Below are positions 41,349 to 49,181 of a stretch of 64,000 nucleotides of DNA, piece by piece; within the stretch, counting starts at the first letter, position 1, and every line of letters begins with the position of its first letter. The translations under genes and the position numbers were made by a program. The stretch covers positions 744,001-808,000 of the forward strand of contig NZ_WELK01000001.1 in NCBI RefSeq assembly GCF_009799925.1, written 5' to 3'. Below the pieces are notes generated by a model. It searched no databases, was not told the DNA's origin, and worked only from the letters and a program-made list of their open reading frames with translations. The DNA comes from Pseudomonas sp. R-28-1W-6. GTDB taxonomy: Bacteria > Pseudomonadota > Gammaproteobacteria > Pseudomonadales > Pseudomonadaceae.

Positions 41349-42200
41349 TCAATCCGACTTTTTAGGGTCGAAGTGGATTAATTCCTTCGCGGCATTGGTG
41401 ATGACGTCGCCGAATACCGCCTTGCTCTCATCATGTAGATATTTAAAGGCAGGTGCGAGGCTCTCGCTCACATTCCCCGTTTCATCGATCAATGAAAGAG
41501 GGGTGAACAACTGATATTTGTGCAGCGTCAAGACGGTAACGTCAAAGCTAGAGGAAACCCTATTAACGTTGACATCAATATTAGTCAAAATTTTACCATT
41601 CAGCTCGAATTTAGGCGCCGAGAAAAAGCCGTGATGGGAGTGGAATGCGTCGTCAAGTTTATCGATGCCAGATGGTAAATACCGACTATCTATATTAAAC
41701 AGGTCGGTAAGTGGCTTTGCTTTTCCATCAGCAAAGCTGACCTTGAAGGTATCGGTGTACTGAAGGGATAGGCATGCCGCTGCTACATTAGCGAGCCACG
41801 GTTTCAGAATTCCGAGGTAATGATTAACCTCATCAGCGACTTTTGCCCAGCGCTCATACTCACCACAAACGACAGATAGGGCATTAGCGTCGATGTTAAC
41901 AGCAATGGCAGGCTGGCCGTCTTCTCGCATCCGAGCAAATGATATGCCACCAATCATTCCGGGCATAGGAACAGGCGGGGAAACCATTTGATGCTCTGCA
42001 CCAAAGGCAAAATTGAGCGTCATTTGCTGCTTTTCAATCACCCTAGGAAGGCGCTCCTTCAGCTGTTCGTGAAGGCGTCCTCCTACCATCAAGTCGGCAA
42101 AGGCATGTGGCGCTAGCGGAGTAGCGAACTCGAAGACGAACAGCACGTTGCTGATTGCATGCCCATGCTTGGCGTCAAACGGCTTGATTAAGGCTGTCAT
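41349..42200 (-). CDS. First gene of the cargo operon, TIGR04255-like protein
   Basis: 283 residues. The middle has AIAVNIDANALSVVCGEYER followed by WAKVADEVNHYLGILKPW near 98-135, then VAAACLSLQYTDTF, resembling the strand-helix-strand core of the TIGR04255 family (variable proteins with a WxxF/V...L......RxGLRY pattern). The N-terminal half contains ISNVLFVFEFATPLAPHAFA and the C-terminal half is beta-rich. Base composition is visibly AT-richer than the element's replication genes, suggesting separate acquisition. No function is established that I know of. It starts 450 bp from the tRNA and leads the operon. Confidence 0.7.
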   Translation of the reverse strand: MTALIKPFDAKHGHAISNVLFVFEFATPLAPHAFADLMVGGRLHEQLKERLPRVIEKQQMTLNFAFGAEHQMVSPPVPMPGMIGGISFARMREDGQPAIAVNIDANALSVVCGEYERWAKVADEVNHYLGILKPWLANVAAACLSLQYTDTFKVSFADGKAKPLTDLFNIDSRYLPSGIDKLDDAFHSHHGFFSAPKFELNGKILTNIDVNVNRVSSSFDVTVLTLHKYQLFTPLSLIDETGNVSESLAPAFKYLHDESKAVFGDVITNAAKELIHFDPKKSD

Positions 42201-42604
42201 GAATTCTCAGTTTTTCCACTCGGTTAGACAGCTGCTTGGGCAGCCGCATCCTGCCCTGCCTTAGCCGCCTCGGGGAGCGCGATATTACCATAGCCTCCCC
42301 TACCGCGTACCTACAATAAAGCACAGAACCCGCAATGCTGCAGTTACCAAGTGACGCCTTCGCACGGACAAGAGTGGCGCTATAAGCCATAAACAGGCAC
42401 CCCTCCTAGCAACCTCAAGTTCGAAGCGGTCACGATAGAGCGTTCGGGTATCCCACGACGGGCCGTTTCGGGTTGTTAGTTGCCTGTCAGTGACTATCCA
42501 TACATGCTCGGACAGCGGCGCCATGCGCATACCGCTGGGGGCGTAGTCAATTCTCGCATTATGCCTCGCGTCTTACAGACACCAAACAGACACGGGAAAC
42601 CCCA
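42201..42604. other. Noncoding right arm of element 2
   Basis: Promoter region of the three-gene operon and the end of the element. It contains the 23-bp arm-type unit 42575-42597 (partner of 30574-30596). A 76-codon minus-strand frame (42300-42530) has no ribosome site or family pattern and is not called. Confidence 0.55.
42575..42597. repeat. Putative integrase arm-type site, right end of element 2
   Basis: 23-bp unit with two AGACAC motifs ending in CACGGGA, matching the left-end unit at 30574-30596 at most positions. It lies 54 bp inside the right att repeat. Confidence 0.55.
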
Positions 42605-42607
42605 AAA

Positions 42608-42644
42608 ACGAAAAAGGCCCACCTTGCGGCGAGCCTAAGTCGTT
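42608..42644 (-). terminator. Element-supplied terminator 3' of tRNA-Thr
   Basis: Imperfect hairpin (ACGA..AGGC against GCCT..TCGT) followed on the minus strand by TTTTTCGTTTTT, eight bases from the tRNA 3' end. It has a similar stem to the displaced native terminator at 19751-19782. Confidence 0.7.
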
Positions 42645-42652
42645 GTTTCGTA

Positions 42653-42728
<76 letters not shown>

Positions 42729-42991
42729 AAGGGGCGCCATTATAGCCATTGGCGACGCGGAGTAAACCGTTGCGATGCAGTTGATACCTGGGCCGGCTAT
42801 CAGCCGCGCTGCGCTTATGCACAATCGAGAGGCGTAATGAAGACGAATGCGCGGCTTTTGTGCGCCAGCTCTCAGTCAAGCATAACTTGCTGTTTTTAAT
42901 GGTTTTTTGTTTGTGATCAAAAAATCTACAGCGCCGTGCAGGGCAGGAGCGGCCGGCGTTTCAGCAACTTCTGCAGAAACTACGCACAGAG

Positions 42992-43014
42992 TTATCCACA
43001 GCTTCTGTGGATGC
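42992..43014. promoter_or_regulatory. DnaA-box-like inverted pair
   Basis: TTATCCACA (42992-43000) is an exact match to the DnaA box consensus. With the facing CTGTGGAT it makes the inverted repeat ATCCACAG/CTGTGGAT, directly after the methyltransferase stop at 43018. It may be a DnaA site or only a hairpin. The remainder of 42729-43017 holds nothing clear. Confidence 0.4.
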
Positions 43015-43017
43015 TTG

Positions 43018-44223
43018 TCAGGGCCGCTCGGCGAGCAGTAGCAGGTTGCGCGGGCTCAAGGCATGGCTGCAGAAGCTGCCCAGTTGCACGCGGTAGCCCT
43101 GTTCTTCCAGGTACAGCGCGCGGTCCAGCACCAGCCACAGTTCCAGGGGGCGGCGGAACAGGTTGCGCAGCAGTTCCAGATTGCGCACCTGGGCCAGGCG
43201 CTGCCAGCCCCGGGCTTCGAGGTCCGACCAGTCACACTCCGGCGGTCTGGGCAGTTCCTTCAGGGCGGCCAGGTCGCGGCAGTAGTCGGCGAAGTCCTTG
43301 GTCAGCCAGGCGACCGGCAGGGAGGGGGTCGGCAGGTAGTGGTCGCTGCCGCGCAGTTGCCGTTGCAGCAGGTCGAAGGCCAGGCGGCGGGCCATGGAGC
43401 GGTCGCGTTGCTGGCGCACGCGCTGGCCGGCGGTGACGGTTTCGCTGAGCGGCAGGCCCAGGTCGTCGCGCGATAGCTGCAGGCTGGAGCCCCGCGCCGG
43501 ACTGGATAGTGCGTGGTAGTGCGCGCCCTGAATGCGGTTGTAGCAGCAGGGAGCCACCGCCAGTTGCCGGCAGCCCTTGGCGCTGGCCAGTTGCAGCAGG
43601 CGTATATGCAGTTCGCCACAGGCGTGCAGGGCTACCGGGCTGTGCTCGGCGTGCAGCTGTTCGGCGGCATCGGCGGCCAGCACATCCTGTTGCCGGTGTT
43701 GCGCGGCGAGGTGCAGGCGCTCGCTCAGCCGTTGCCCGGCGCTGACCAGCTGCGGGTCGTGTTCGAGGCAGGTCAGCTGGCCGCCGTCGTGGGCCAGCAG
43801 GCGGCCGAGGTGGCCCTTGCCGGCGCACCAGTCGAGCCAGTGGCCGGGTTGCCGGTGGAATATCAGGCGGCTGGCGAAGGCCTCGATCTGCTGCCATTTG
43901 CGCCCCGGAACATCGACCGCGTAGTGCGCGGGCAGCGTTGGCGTCGCCCTGGCCGGCAGTTCGCCGAGCCGGCTCAGGGCCTGGGCGTGGGCGGCCAGGT
44001 GCGGGAAGGGCGCGGGTGCGGCGAGCAGATGCGGCTGGTTATGGCTGGCCTCGGCCTGCTCCAGGCTGCGCTGGCGCAGCCAGTGGGCCAGCTCGGCATG
44101 TTCATGTTCCCAGTCCAGCCGCAGGCTGGTGAACGGCTTGGGGCGCCACAGCTGCTGGTGGGCCAGGAGGAAACTGTCCAGCGCCTGGAAGCGTTCGAGC
44201 AGGGCGGGGCCGGTGAGGATCAT
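43018..44223 (-). CDS. Class I SAM-dependent methyltransferase
   Basis: 401 residues from ATG at 44223; an extension to 44337 has no support. Motif I is WLDWCAGKGHLGRLLA near 130, motif II LTCLEHDP follows near 151, and AVAPCCYNRIQG near 215 carries the Cys pair typical of the methyltransferase-32 (GSTCD-like) family, whose members may modify RNA or proteins. The C-terminal 150 residues form an additional domain. In P. aeruginosa a similar gene lies near the amino-acid ABC operon (by memory). Substrate unknown. Confidence 0.85.
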   Translation of the reverse strand: MILTGPALLERFQALDSFLLAHQQLWRPKPFTSLRLDWEHEHAELAHWLRQRSLEQAEASHNQPHLLAAPAPFPHLAAHAQALSRLGELPARATPTLPAHYAVDVPGRKWQQIEAFASRLIFHRQPGHWLDWCAGKGHLGRLLAHDGGQLTCLEHDPQLVSAGQRLSERLHLAAQHRQQDVLAADAAEQLHAEHSPVALHACGELHIRLLQLASAKGCRQLAVAPCCYNRIQGAHYHALSSPARGSSLQLSRDDLGLPLSETVTAGQRVRQQRDRSMARRLAFDLLQRQLRGSDHYLPTPSLPVAWLTKDFADYCRDLAALKELPRPPECDWSDLEARGWQRLAQVRNLELLRNLFRRPLELWLVLDRALYLEEQGYRVQLGSFCSHALSPRNLLLLAERP

Positions 44224-44247
44224 GGCGGGTCTGGGCGAGTGAGGGGT

Positions 44248-44271
44248 GGCGTTCTCTCGGGGGAGAACGCC
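44248..44271 (-). terminator. Hairpin after the ABC transporter operon
   Basis: Nine-bp stem GGCGTTCTC/GAGAACGCC with a six-base loop between the last permease gene and the methyltransferase gene. There is no clear T tail, so termination is uncertain. Confidence 0.4.
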
Positions 44272-44281
44272 ATTGGCGGGG

Positions 44282-44971
44282 TCAGCGACCCTGGCAGGCG
44301 TCCACGCGCAGCCAGCGTTCCAGCAGCTTGAAGGCACGCACCATGATGTAGGCGATGGCCAGGTAGAGCACGCCGGCGGCGAAGAAGAACTCGATGTCGA
44401 CGTAGGTGCGGGCGTTGAGCGTGCGCGCCATGCCGGTCAGTTCGAGCAGGGTCACAGTGCTGGCCAGGGCGCTGGCCTTGAGCATCAGGATCACTTCGTT
44501 GCTGTAGGCCGGCAGGCCGATGCGCGCGGCGCGCGGCAGGATGATGTAGAACATGGTCTGCGCCCGCGACATGCCCAGGGCACGCGCCGCCTCGACCTCG
44601 CCCGGCGGTACGGACTGGATAGCGCCACGCAGGATCTCGGCGATATAGGCGGCGGTGTGCATGGTCATGGTGATGATCGCGCACCAGTACGGGTCGCGCA
44701 GGATCGGCCAGAGCGGCCCATAGCGCACGATGTCGAACTGGGCCAGGCCGTAGTAGATCAGGAACAGCTGTACCAGCAGCGGCGTGCCGCGGAAGAAGAA
44801 GATGTAGCCGTAGGGCAGGGCGCGCACGTACCAGTGGCGCGAAGCACGGGCGATGCCCATGGGCAGGGCGAGGATCAGCCCGGCGACCACCGCGATGGCC
44901 ACCAGCTCGATGGTCAGGGCGGCGCCTTCGAGCAGCTTGGGCAGGTACTTGAAGATGATTTCCCAGTTCAT
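44282..44971 (-). CDS. Polar amino-acid ABC transporter permease (HisM/ArtM-like)
   Basis: 229 residues from ATG at 44971; the open frame farther upstream overlaps the other permease gene and is rejected. About five transmembrane segments. The ABC-binding EAA loop is GEVEAARALGMSRAQTMFYI near 132-151 followed by ILPRAARIGLPAYSNEVI, typical of the His/Lys/Arg-Gln permease family (HAAT). FFFRGTPLLVQLFLIYYGL near 59-77 is the conserved N-terminal motif. Overlaps the second permease by four bases. Confidence 0.93.
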   Translation of the reverse strand: MNWEIIFKYLPKLLEGAALTIELVAIAVVAGLILALPMGIARASRHWYVRALPYGYIFFFRGTPLLVQLFLIYYGLAQFDIVRYGPLWPILRDPYWCAIITMTMHTAAYIAEILRGAIQSVPPGEVEAARALGMSRAQTMFYIILPRAARIGLPAYSNEVILMLKASALASTVTLLELTGMARTLNARTYVDIEFFFAAGVLYLAIAYIMVRAFKLLERWLRVDACQGR

Positions 44972-45663
44972 GATGCGCTCCGCACAAAGCCCCGGCTGGC
45001 GCGCTTCTCGAGGAAGTGCATGCCGATCATGGCGAGGATGGTCAGGCCCAGGTAGATGAAGGCGGCGACCAGGAAGAAGGTGAAGGGCTCCTTGCTGGCG
45101 GTCACGGCGATCTGCGAGCGGCGCATGATTTCTTCCAGGCCGATCACCGAGACCAGCGCGGTGTCCTTCATCAGGATCATGAACAGATTGCCCAGGCCCG
45201 GCAGGGCGATGCGCCACATCTGAGGCAGGATCACCCGCCAGAGGATGCGCGAGCGCGACAGGCCGAGGGCCTGGCCGGCTTCGCGGTGGCCCTTGGGGAT
45301 GGCCAGGATGGCGCCGCGGAACACCTCGGTGGCATAGGCGCCGAAGCACAGGCCGAGGGCGATGGTGCCGGCGGCGAAGGCGTTGAGTGCCAGCTCGGGG
45401 TTGCCCAGGGCCTCGCCGATACTGCGCATCAGGTTGACCGTGCCGAAATAGATCAGCAGCACCCAGAGCAGTTCGGGGACGCCGCGTACTATGGTCGAGT
45501 AGCTGCCGCCAAGCCATTGCAGCGACTTGTACGGCGAAGTCTTGGCCAGGGCGCCGAGCAGGCCGAGCACGAGGCCCAGGGCCAGCGCGCAGAGCGCCAA
45601 CTGGATGGTCATCAGCGCGCCGGCAAACAGGGCCGGGCCGAATCCGTGGAGGTCGAGAGTCAT
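44968..45663 (-). CDS. Polar amino-acid ABC transporter permease (HisQ/ArtQ-like)
   Basis: 231 residues. Inner-membrane subunit with about five hydrophobic segments. STIVRGVPELLWVLLIYFGT near 56-75 is the N-terminal family motif, and the EAA loop is GHREAGQALGLSRSRILWRV followed by ILPQMWRIALPGLGNLF. It pairs with the other permease as a heterodimer in the His/Lys/Arg/ornithine transporter family. It follows the binding-protein gene by 58 bp. Confidence 0.93.
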   Translation of the reverse strand: MTLDLHGFGPALFAGALMTIQLALCALALGLVLGLLGALAKTSPYKSLQWLGGSYSTIVRGVPELLWVLLIYFGTVNLMRSIGEALGNPELALNAFAAGTIALGLCFGAYATEVFRGAILAIPKGHREAGQALGLSRSRILWRVILPQMWRIALPGLGNLFMILMKDTALVSVIGLEEIMRRSQIAVTASKEPFTFFLVAAFIYLGLTILAMIGMHFLEKRASRGFVRSAS

Positions 45664-45721
45664 CTGAGGGCTACTGCAAGGGACGGCCGCCGCCCGGCTG
45701 GGCGGCGACGGTCAGGCGGCA

Positions 45722-46474
45722 TCAATAGATGCTGAAAGGGAAGTACTTGTCGTTGATCTGCTTGTAGGTACCGTCTTCGACGATGGCCTTCAGCGCAGCA
45801 TTCAGCTTCTCGCGCAGCGGGTCGCCCTTGCGTACGGCGATGCCGATCTTGTCGTTGTCGAATACCGGCTCGCCCTTGAAGTCGAAGTCCTTGCCGGCAT
45901 CGCTCTTCAGCCATTCCCAGTTGACGAACTTGTCGGCCAGCACGCCATCGAGGCGGCCCGAGGACAGGTCGAGGTAGGCGTTTTCCTGGGTGTCGTACAG
46001 CTTGATCTCGACCACGCCGTCCAGGTTGTCTTCCAGCCAGGTGCCGGCGATGGTGGCGCGCTGGGCACCGATCACCTTGCCTTTCAGGCTGGCCTTGTCG
46101 GTCTTGAAGTCGGCGCTCTTCGGTGCGATGAACTGCAGCTTGTTGGTGTAGTAAGCGTCGGTGAAGTCGACCGCCTGCTTGCGCTCTTCGGTAATCGACA
46201 TGGACGCGGCGAGGAAGTCGAACTTCTTCGCGTTGAGGGCCGGGATGATGCCGTCCCAGTCGGAGGTGACCACTTCGCACTCGACGGCCATCTTGGCGCA
46301 CAGGGCCTGGGCGATTTCCACGTCGAAGCCGCCGACCTTGCCGCTGGCGTCGATCAGGTTGAAGGGCGGGTAGGCGCCTTCGGTACCGATTTTCAGTTTG
46401 TCCGCTGCGATTGCGCTGCTGCCGAACGCCAGAGTGGCGACTGCGGCAAACAGGATCTTCTTATAGTTCTGCAT
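45722..46474 (-). CDS. Periplasmic amino-acid-binding protein (HisJ/ArgT-like)
   Basis: 250 residues from ATG at 46474; signal peptide about 1-23 (ends SAIAAD). The family motifs are KLKIGTEGAYPPFNLIDASG near 25-44, GFDVEIAQALCAKM, DWDGIIPALNAKKFD near 74-88, and MSITEERKQAVDFTDAYY. Two Cys (CAKMAVEC) near 60-67 match the disulfide of the LAO/HisJ proteins, which favours basic amino acids as ligands. It is encoded 13 bp after the ATPase gene. Confidence 0.92.
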   Translation of the reverse strand: MQNYKKILFAAVATLAFGSSAIAADKLKIGTEGAYPPFNLIDASGKVGGFDVEIAQALCAKMAVECEVVTSDWDGIIPALNAKKFDFLAASMSITEERKQAVDFTDAYYTNKLQFIAPKSADFKTDKASLKGKVIGAQRATIAGTWLEDNLDGVVEIKLYDTQENAYLDLSSGRLDGVLADKFVNWEWLKSDAGKDFDFKGEPVFDNDKIGIAVRKGDPLREKLNAALKAIVEDGTYKQINDKYFPFSIY

Positions 46475-46487
46475 GCGTATTGCTCCG

Positions 46488-47261
46488 TTAGCGATTGCTG
46501 GACATGAATTGTTTACAGCGTGCCGACTGCGGGTTGTCAAATACTTGGTCGGGCGAACCCTGTTCCTCTACCAGGCCCTGGTGGAGGAACACCACTTCAC
46601 TGGATACCTGGCGAGCGAAGTTCATCTCGTGGGTAACCAGCAGCATCGTGCGTCCCTCGTCGGCAAGCGCGCGGATCACATTAAGCACTTCCTGTACCAT
46701 TTCCGGGTCGAGGGCCGAAGTCGGCTCGTCGAACAGTATCACTTTCGGCTGCATGGCCAGGGTGCGCGCAATGGCGGCGCGCTGCTGCTGGCCACCGGAG
46801 AGCTGGTTGGGATAGGCGTGGCGCTTGTCGGCGATGCCGACCTTGGCCAGCAGCGCTTCGGCGATTTCGGTGGCCTCCGCCCTGCTCTTGCCGAGCACGC
46901 GGCGCGGTGCCTCGATGATGTTGTCGAGCACGCTCATGTGCGGCCACAGGTTGAAATTCTGGAAGACGAAGCCGATCTCGCTGCGCAGGCGATTGATCTG
47001 GCTGTTGTCGGCGGCGACCAGGTCGCCGTTCTTCGCGGCCTTCAGCTTGAGCTCTTCGCCGGCGACCAGGATCTGCCCCTGGTGCGGGTTTTCCAGCAGG
47101 TTGATGCAGCGCAGGAAGGTCGACTTGCCGGAACCGGATGAGCCAAGGATGGAGATCACATCACCGTCGCGCGCGGTCAGGGAGATGCCCTTGAGCACTT
47201 CGAGATCGCCGTAGCGTTTGTGCAGGTTACGTATTTCCAGCGCTGGCGTGGCTTCGGCCAT
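46488..47261 (-). CDS. Amino-acid ABC transporter ATP-binding protein (HisP/ArtP-like)
   Basis: 257 residues from ATG at 47261 (GAGGAC upstream). Walker A GSSGSGKST near 42-50; family insertion EELKLKAAKNGDLVAADNSQ near 78-97 typical of HisP; signature LSGGQQQRAAIART near 161; Walker B VILFDEPTSALDPE near 181. The first gene of the four-gene transporter operon, with the order ATPase, binding protein, permease, permease, as I recall for PA5152-PA5155. Confidence 0.94.
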   Translation of the reverse strand: MAEATPALEIRNLHKRYGDLEVLKGISLTARDGDVISILGSSGSGKSTFLRCINLLENPHQGQILVAGEELKLKAAKNGDLVAADNSQINRLRSEIGFVFQNFNLWPHMSVLDNIIEAPRRVLGKSRAEATEIAEALLAKVGIADKRHAYPNQLSGGQQQRAAIARTLAMQPKVILFDEPTSALDPEMVQEVLNVIRALADEGRTMLLVTHEMNFARQVSSEVVFLHQGLVEEQGSPDQVFDNPQSARCKQFMSSNR

Positions 47262-47427
47262 GGGATGTCCTCTTGGTTGCGGATGCACTCCGGCTGCAGG
47301 CCGCCATCCTAGCGTGGGGCTGAACCTAGCATAGCGCCAACGGCAGCGCCAAGCCGCCAGCCGGCGCTATTGGCCGTGCCAGTGGCATGTTGTCGCATCG
47401 TTACAGTTGTGTGTCGCGCCCAAACAA

Positions 47428-47453
47428 AAAGCCCGACGCGTGGATCGGGCTTT
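47428..47453 (-). terminator. Minus-strand terminator
   Basis: Stem AAAGCCCGA/TCGGGCTTT followed on the minus strand by TTTTTGTTTG. It lies between tRNA-Phe and the ABC operon. Confidence 0.75.
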
Positions 47454-47571
47454 GGCTGTTGCGGCCGGCTTTTTGGCCTGCCTGCAGTGTGCTGCGCAGT
47501 CTAATTGAGGCGGCAGCCGGGGTGAAGGCCGGGCGCGGCAGGCGGGATGCCCTGGGGCAAATCGCAGGCAA

Positions 47572-47600
47572 TAAAAAACCGGCTCAAGGGCCGGTTCTTT
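47572..47600 (-). terminator. Terminator of tRNA-Phe
   Basis: AACCGGC/GCCGGTT stem with T-rich tail TTTTTTATT on the minus strand, about 40 bases after the tRNA. Confidence 0.8.
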
Positions 47601-47641
47601 AAGGTTTTCGGGTGATGTAGGCACCACCTGAAAACGAAAGG

Positions 47642-47717
47642 TGGTGCCCAGGGACGGAATCGAACCGCCGACACGGGGATTTTCAATCCCCTGCTCTACC
47701 GACTGAGCTACCTGGGC
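47642..47717 (-). tRNA. tRNA-Phe (anticodon GAA)
   Basis: 76-nt cloverleaf on the minus strand with encoded CCA; acceptor GCCCAGG/CCTGGGC, anticodon arm GGGGA/TCCCC around TTGAAAA (anticodon GAA), T arm with GGTTCGATTCC. Confidence 0.97.
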
Positions 47718-47844
47718 AACGGGGCGCAATTAAACGGATTTGCGACTGCGGTGTCAAGCGAGGAAAGAAAAAAATTTCAGCAAAGACGGGCGCTTACGAT
47801 TGTCGGGCAGGTACGGGAGGGATTTCCCGCACCTGTCCACGGGC

Positions 47845-48117
47845 TTATGCGCTCGGCGGCACGTAGCCTTCGGCCTGGGCGTATTCCTCGCCGGAGAGGA
47901 ACTTGTCCATCTCGGTCTGGAGGAATTTGCGGTCCTCGGCATTCATCATGTTCAGGCGCCGTTCATTGATCAGCATGGTCTGGTGTTTCTGCCATTCGTC
48001 CCAGGCCTGCTTGGACACGTTGTTGAAGATGTCCTCGCCTTTCGGGCCCGGGTAGGGCGGGCGCTCGAGGCCCGGGAGGTCTTGCTTGTGCTTGCGGCAG
48101 TGGACGGTGCGACTCAT
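47845..48117 (-). CDS. yggX: Probable Fe(2+)-trafficking protein YggX
   Basis: 90 residues. [20 protein letters not shown] contains the conserved Cys; [20 protein letters not shown] and [19 protein letters not shown] are family signatures. YggX protects iron-sulfur clusters from oxidants. Its start overlaps the mutY stop (four bases); MutY itself carries a 4Fe-4S cluster, which rationalises the conserved mutY-yggX pairing. Confidence 0.95.
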   Translation of the reverse strand: MSRTVHCRKHKQDLPGLERPPYPGPKGEDIFNNVSKQAWDEWQKHQTMLINERRLNMMNAEDRKFLQTEMDKFLSGEEYAQAEGYVPPSA

Positions 48118-49181
48118 GACTCTTCTCCTGCATTCAGTTCTTGCGCGGCTCGCTTGAGGAGCTTCTTCACCGGGGCGGCCAGGCCCAGGCGCGGCGGGGT
48201 GGCGAGGTTATACCAGAGCCAGTCGCCCTCGGCCACGCCGGGGCTGGCGGCCTCGACCCGGACCAGCCAGGGTTCGATGGCCAGCTGGAAGTGGCTGAAA
48301 GTATGGGTCAGCCCGGCCAGTTCGCGACGCTTGCCCAGTTGCAGGGCGTGCTGGCTGGCCAGCGCTTCGAGGTCGGCCAGGTCGTCCAGCTCGGGCAGGC
48401 TCCACAGGCCGCCCCACAGGCCGCTCGACGGGCGGCGATAGAGCAGGATGGCGCCGTCGCGGTTGGCCAGCAGCGGCATCAGGGTGCGCTTGCGCGGCAG
48501 CTCCTTGCGCGGCTTGGCCACCGGGTAGCGGATTTCCAGGCCCAGCAGGTGTGCCTGGCAGCCGCTCTGCAGCGGGCAGATCAGGCAGCTCGGCTTGCTC
48601 CGGGTGCAGAGCGTGGCGCCCAGGTCCATCATCGCCTGGGTGTAGTGGTTGACCCGCTCCTCGGGGAGAAAGCGCTCGGCCACCTCCCACAACTGCCTGG
48701 CCACCTTCGGCTCGCCCGGATAGCCCTCCTGGGCCACGTAGCGGGCCAGCACGCGCTTGACGTTGCCGTCGAGAATCGGCGCGCGCAGGCCCATGCTCAG
48801 GCTGGCGATGGCGCCGGCGGTGGAGCGGCCGATGCCGGGCAGGGCGGTGAGCGCCTCGACGTCGCGGGGGAATTCGCCGCCGTGCTCGGCCATGACTATC
48901 TGCGCGGTCTTCTGCAGGTTGCGCGCGCGGCTGTAGTAGCCCAGGCCGGTCCACAGGTGCAGCACTTCGTCTTCCGCCGCCTCGGCCAGGTCCTGCACCG
49001 TGGGCAGGGCGTGCATGAAGCGGTCGAAGTAGTCGAGCACGGTGCTGACCTGGGTCTGCTGCAGCATGATTTCCGAGACCCACACCCGGTAGGGGTTGAT
49101 GGCCTGCTGCCAGGGCAGGTCCTTGCGCCCGTGCTGGTCATACCAGGCCAGCACGGCGCCGTTGAACTGCGCGGGAGTCAT
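48114..49181 (-). CDS. mutY: A/G-specific adenine glycosylase MutY
   Basis: 355 residues. It removes adenine mispaired with 8-oxoguanine. Seen are [20 protein letters not shown] near 34-53 including the catalytic Glu, the helix-hairpin-helix [16 protein letters not shown] near 113, Asp in [12 protein letters not shown] near 137, a 4Fe-4S ligand set C-x6-C-x2-C-x5-C ([17 protein letters not shown]) near 191-207, and a C-terminal NUDIX-like 8-oxoG recognition domain from about 230. Overlaps the asmA-like gene by four bases. Confidence 0.96.
   Translation of the reverse strand: MTPAQFNGAVLAWYDQHGRKDLPWQQAINPYRVWVSEIMLQQTQVSTVLDYFDRFMHALPTVQDLAEAAEDEVLHLWTGLGYYSRARNLQKTAQIVMAEHGGEFPRDVEALTALPGIGRSTAGAIASLSMGLRAPILDGNVKRVLARYVAQEGYPGEPKVARQLWEVAERFLPEERVNHYTQAMMDLGATLCTRSKPSCLICPLQSGCQAHLLGLEIRYPVAKPRKELPRKRTLMPLLANRDGAILLYRRPSSGLWGGLWSLPELDDLADLEALASQHALQLGKRRELAGLTHTFSHFQLAIEPWLVRVEAASPGVAEGDWLWYNLATPPRLGLAAPVKKLLKRAAQELNAGEES

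Larger units (their letters stand above)
47262..47641. other. Noncoding gap between the ABC operon and tRNA-Phe
   Basis: It carries the ABC operon promoter region and two minus-strand terminators (47428-47453, 47572-47600). No further gene is supported. Confidence 0.6.

Noticed and set aside
42300-42530. 76-codon minus-strand frame near the tRNA
   Set aside because: No ribosome site or recognisable composition; lies in the promoter region and arm of the element.
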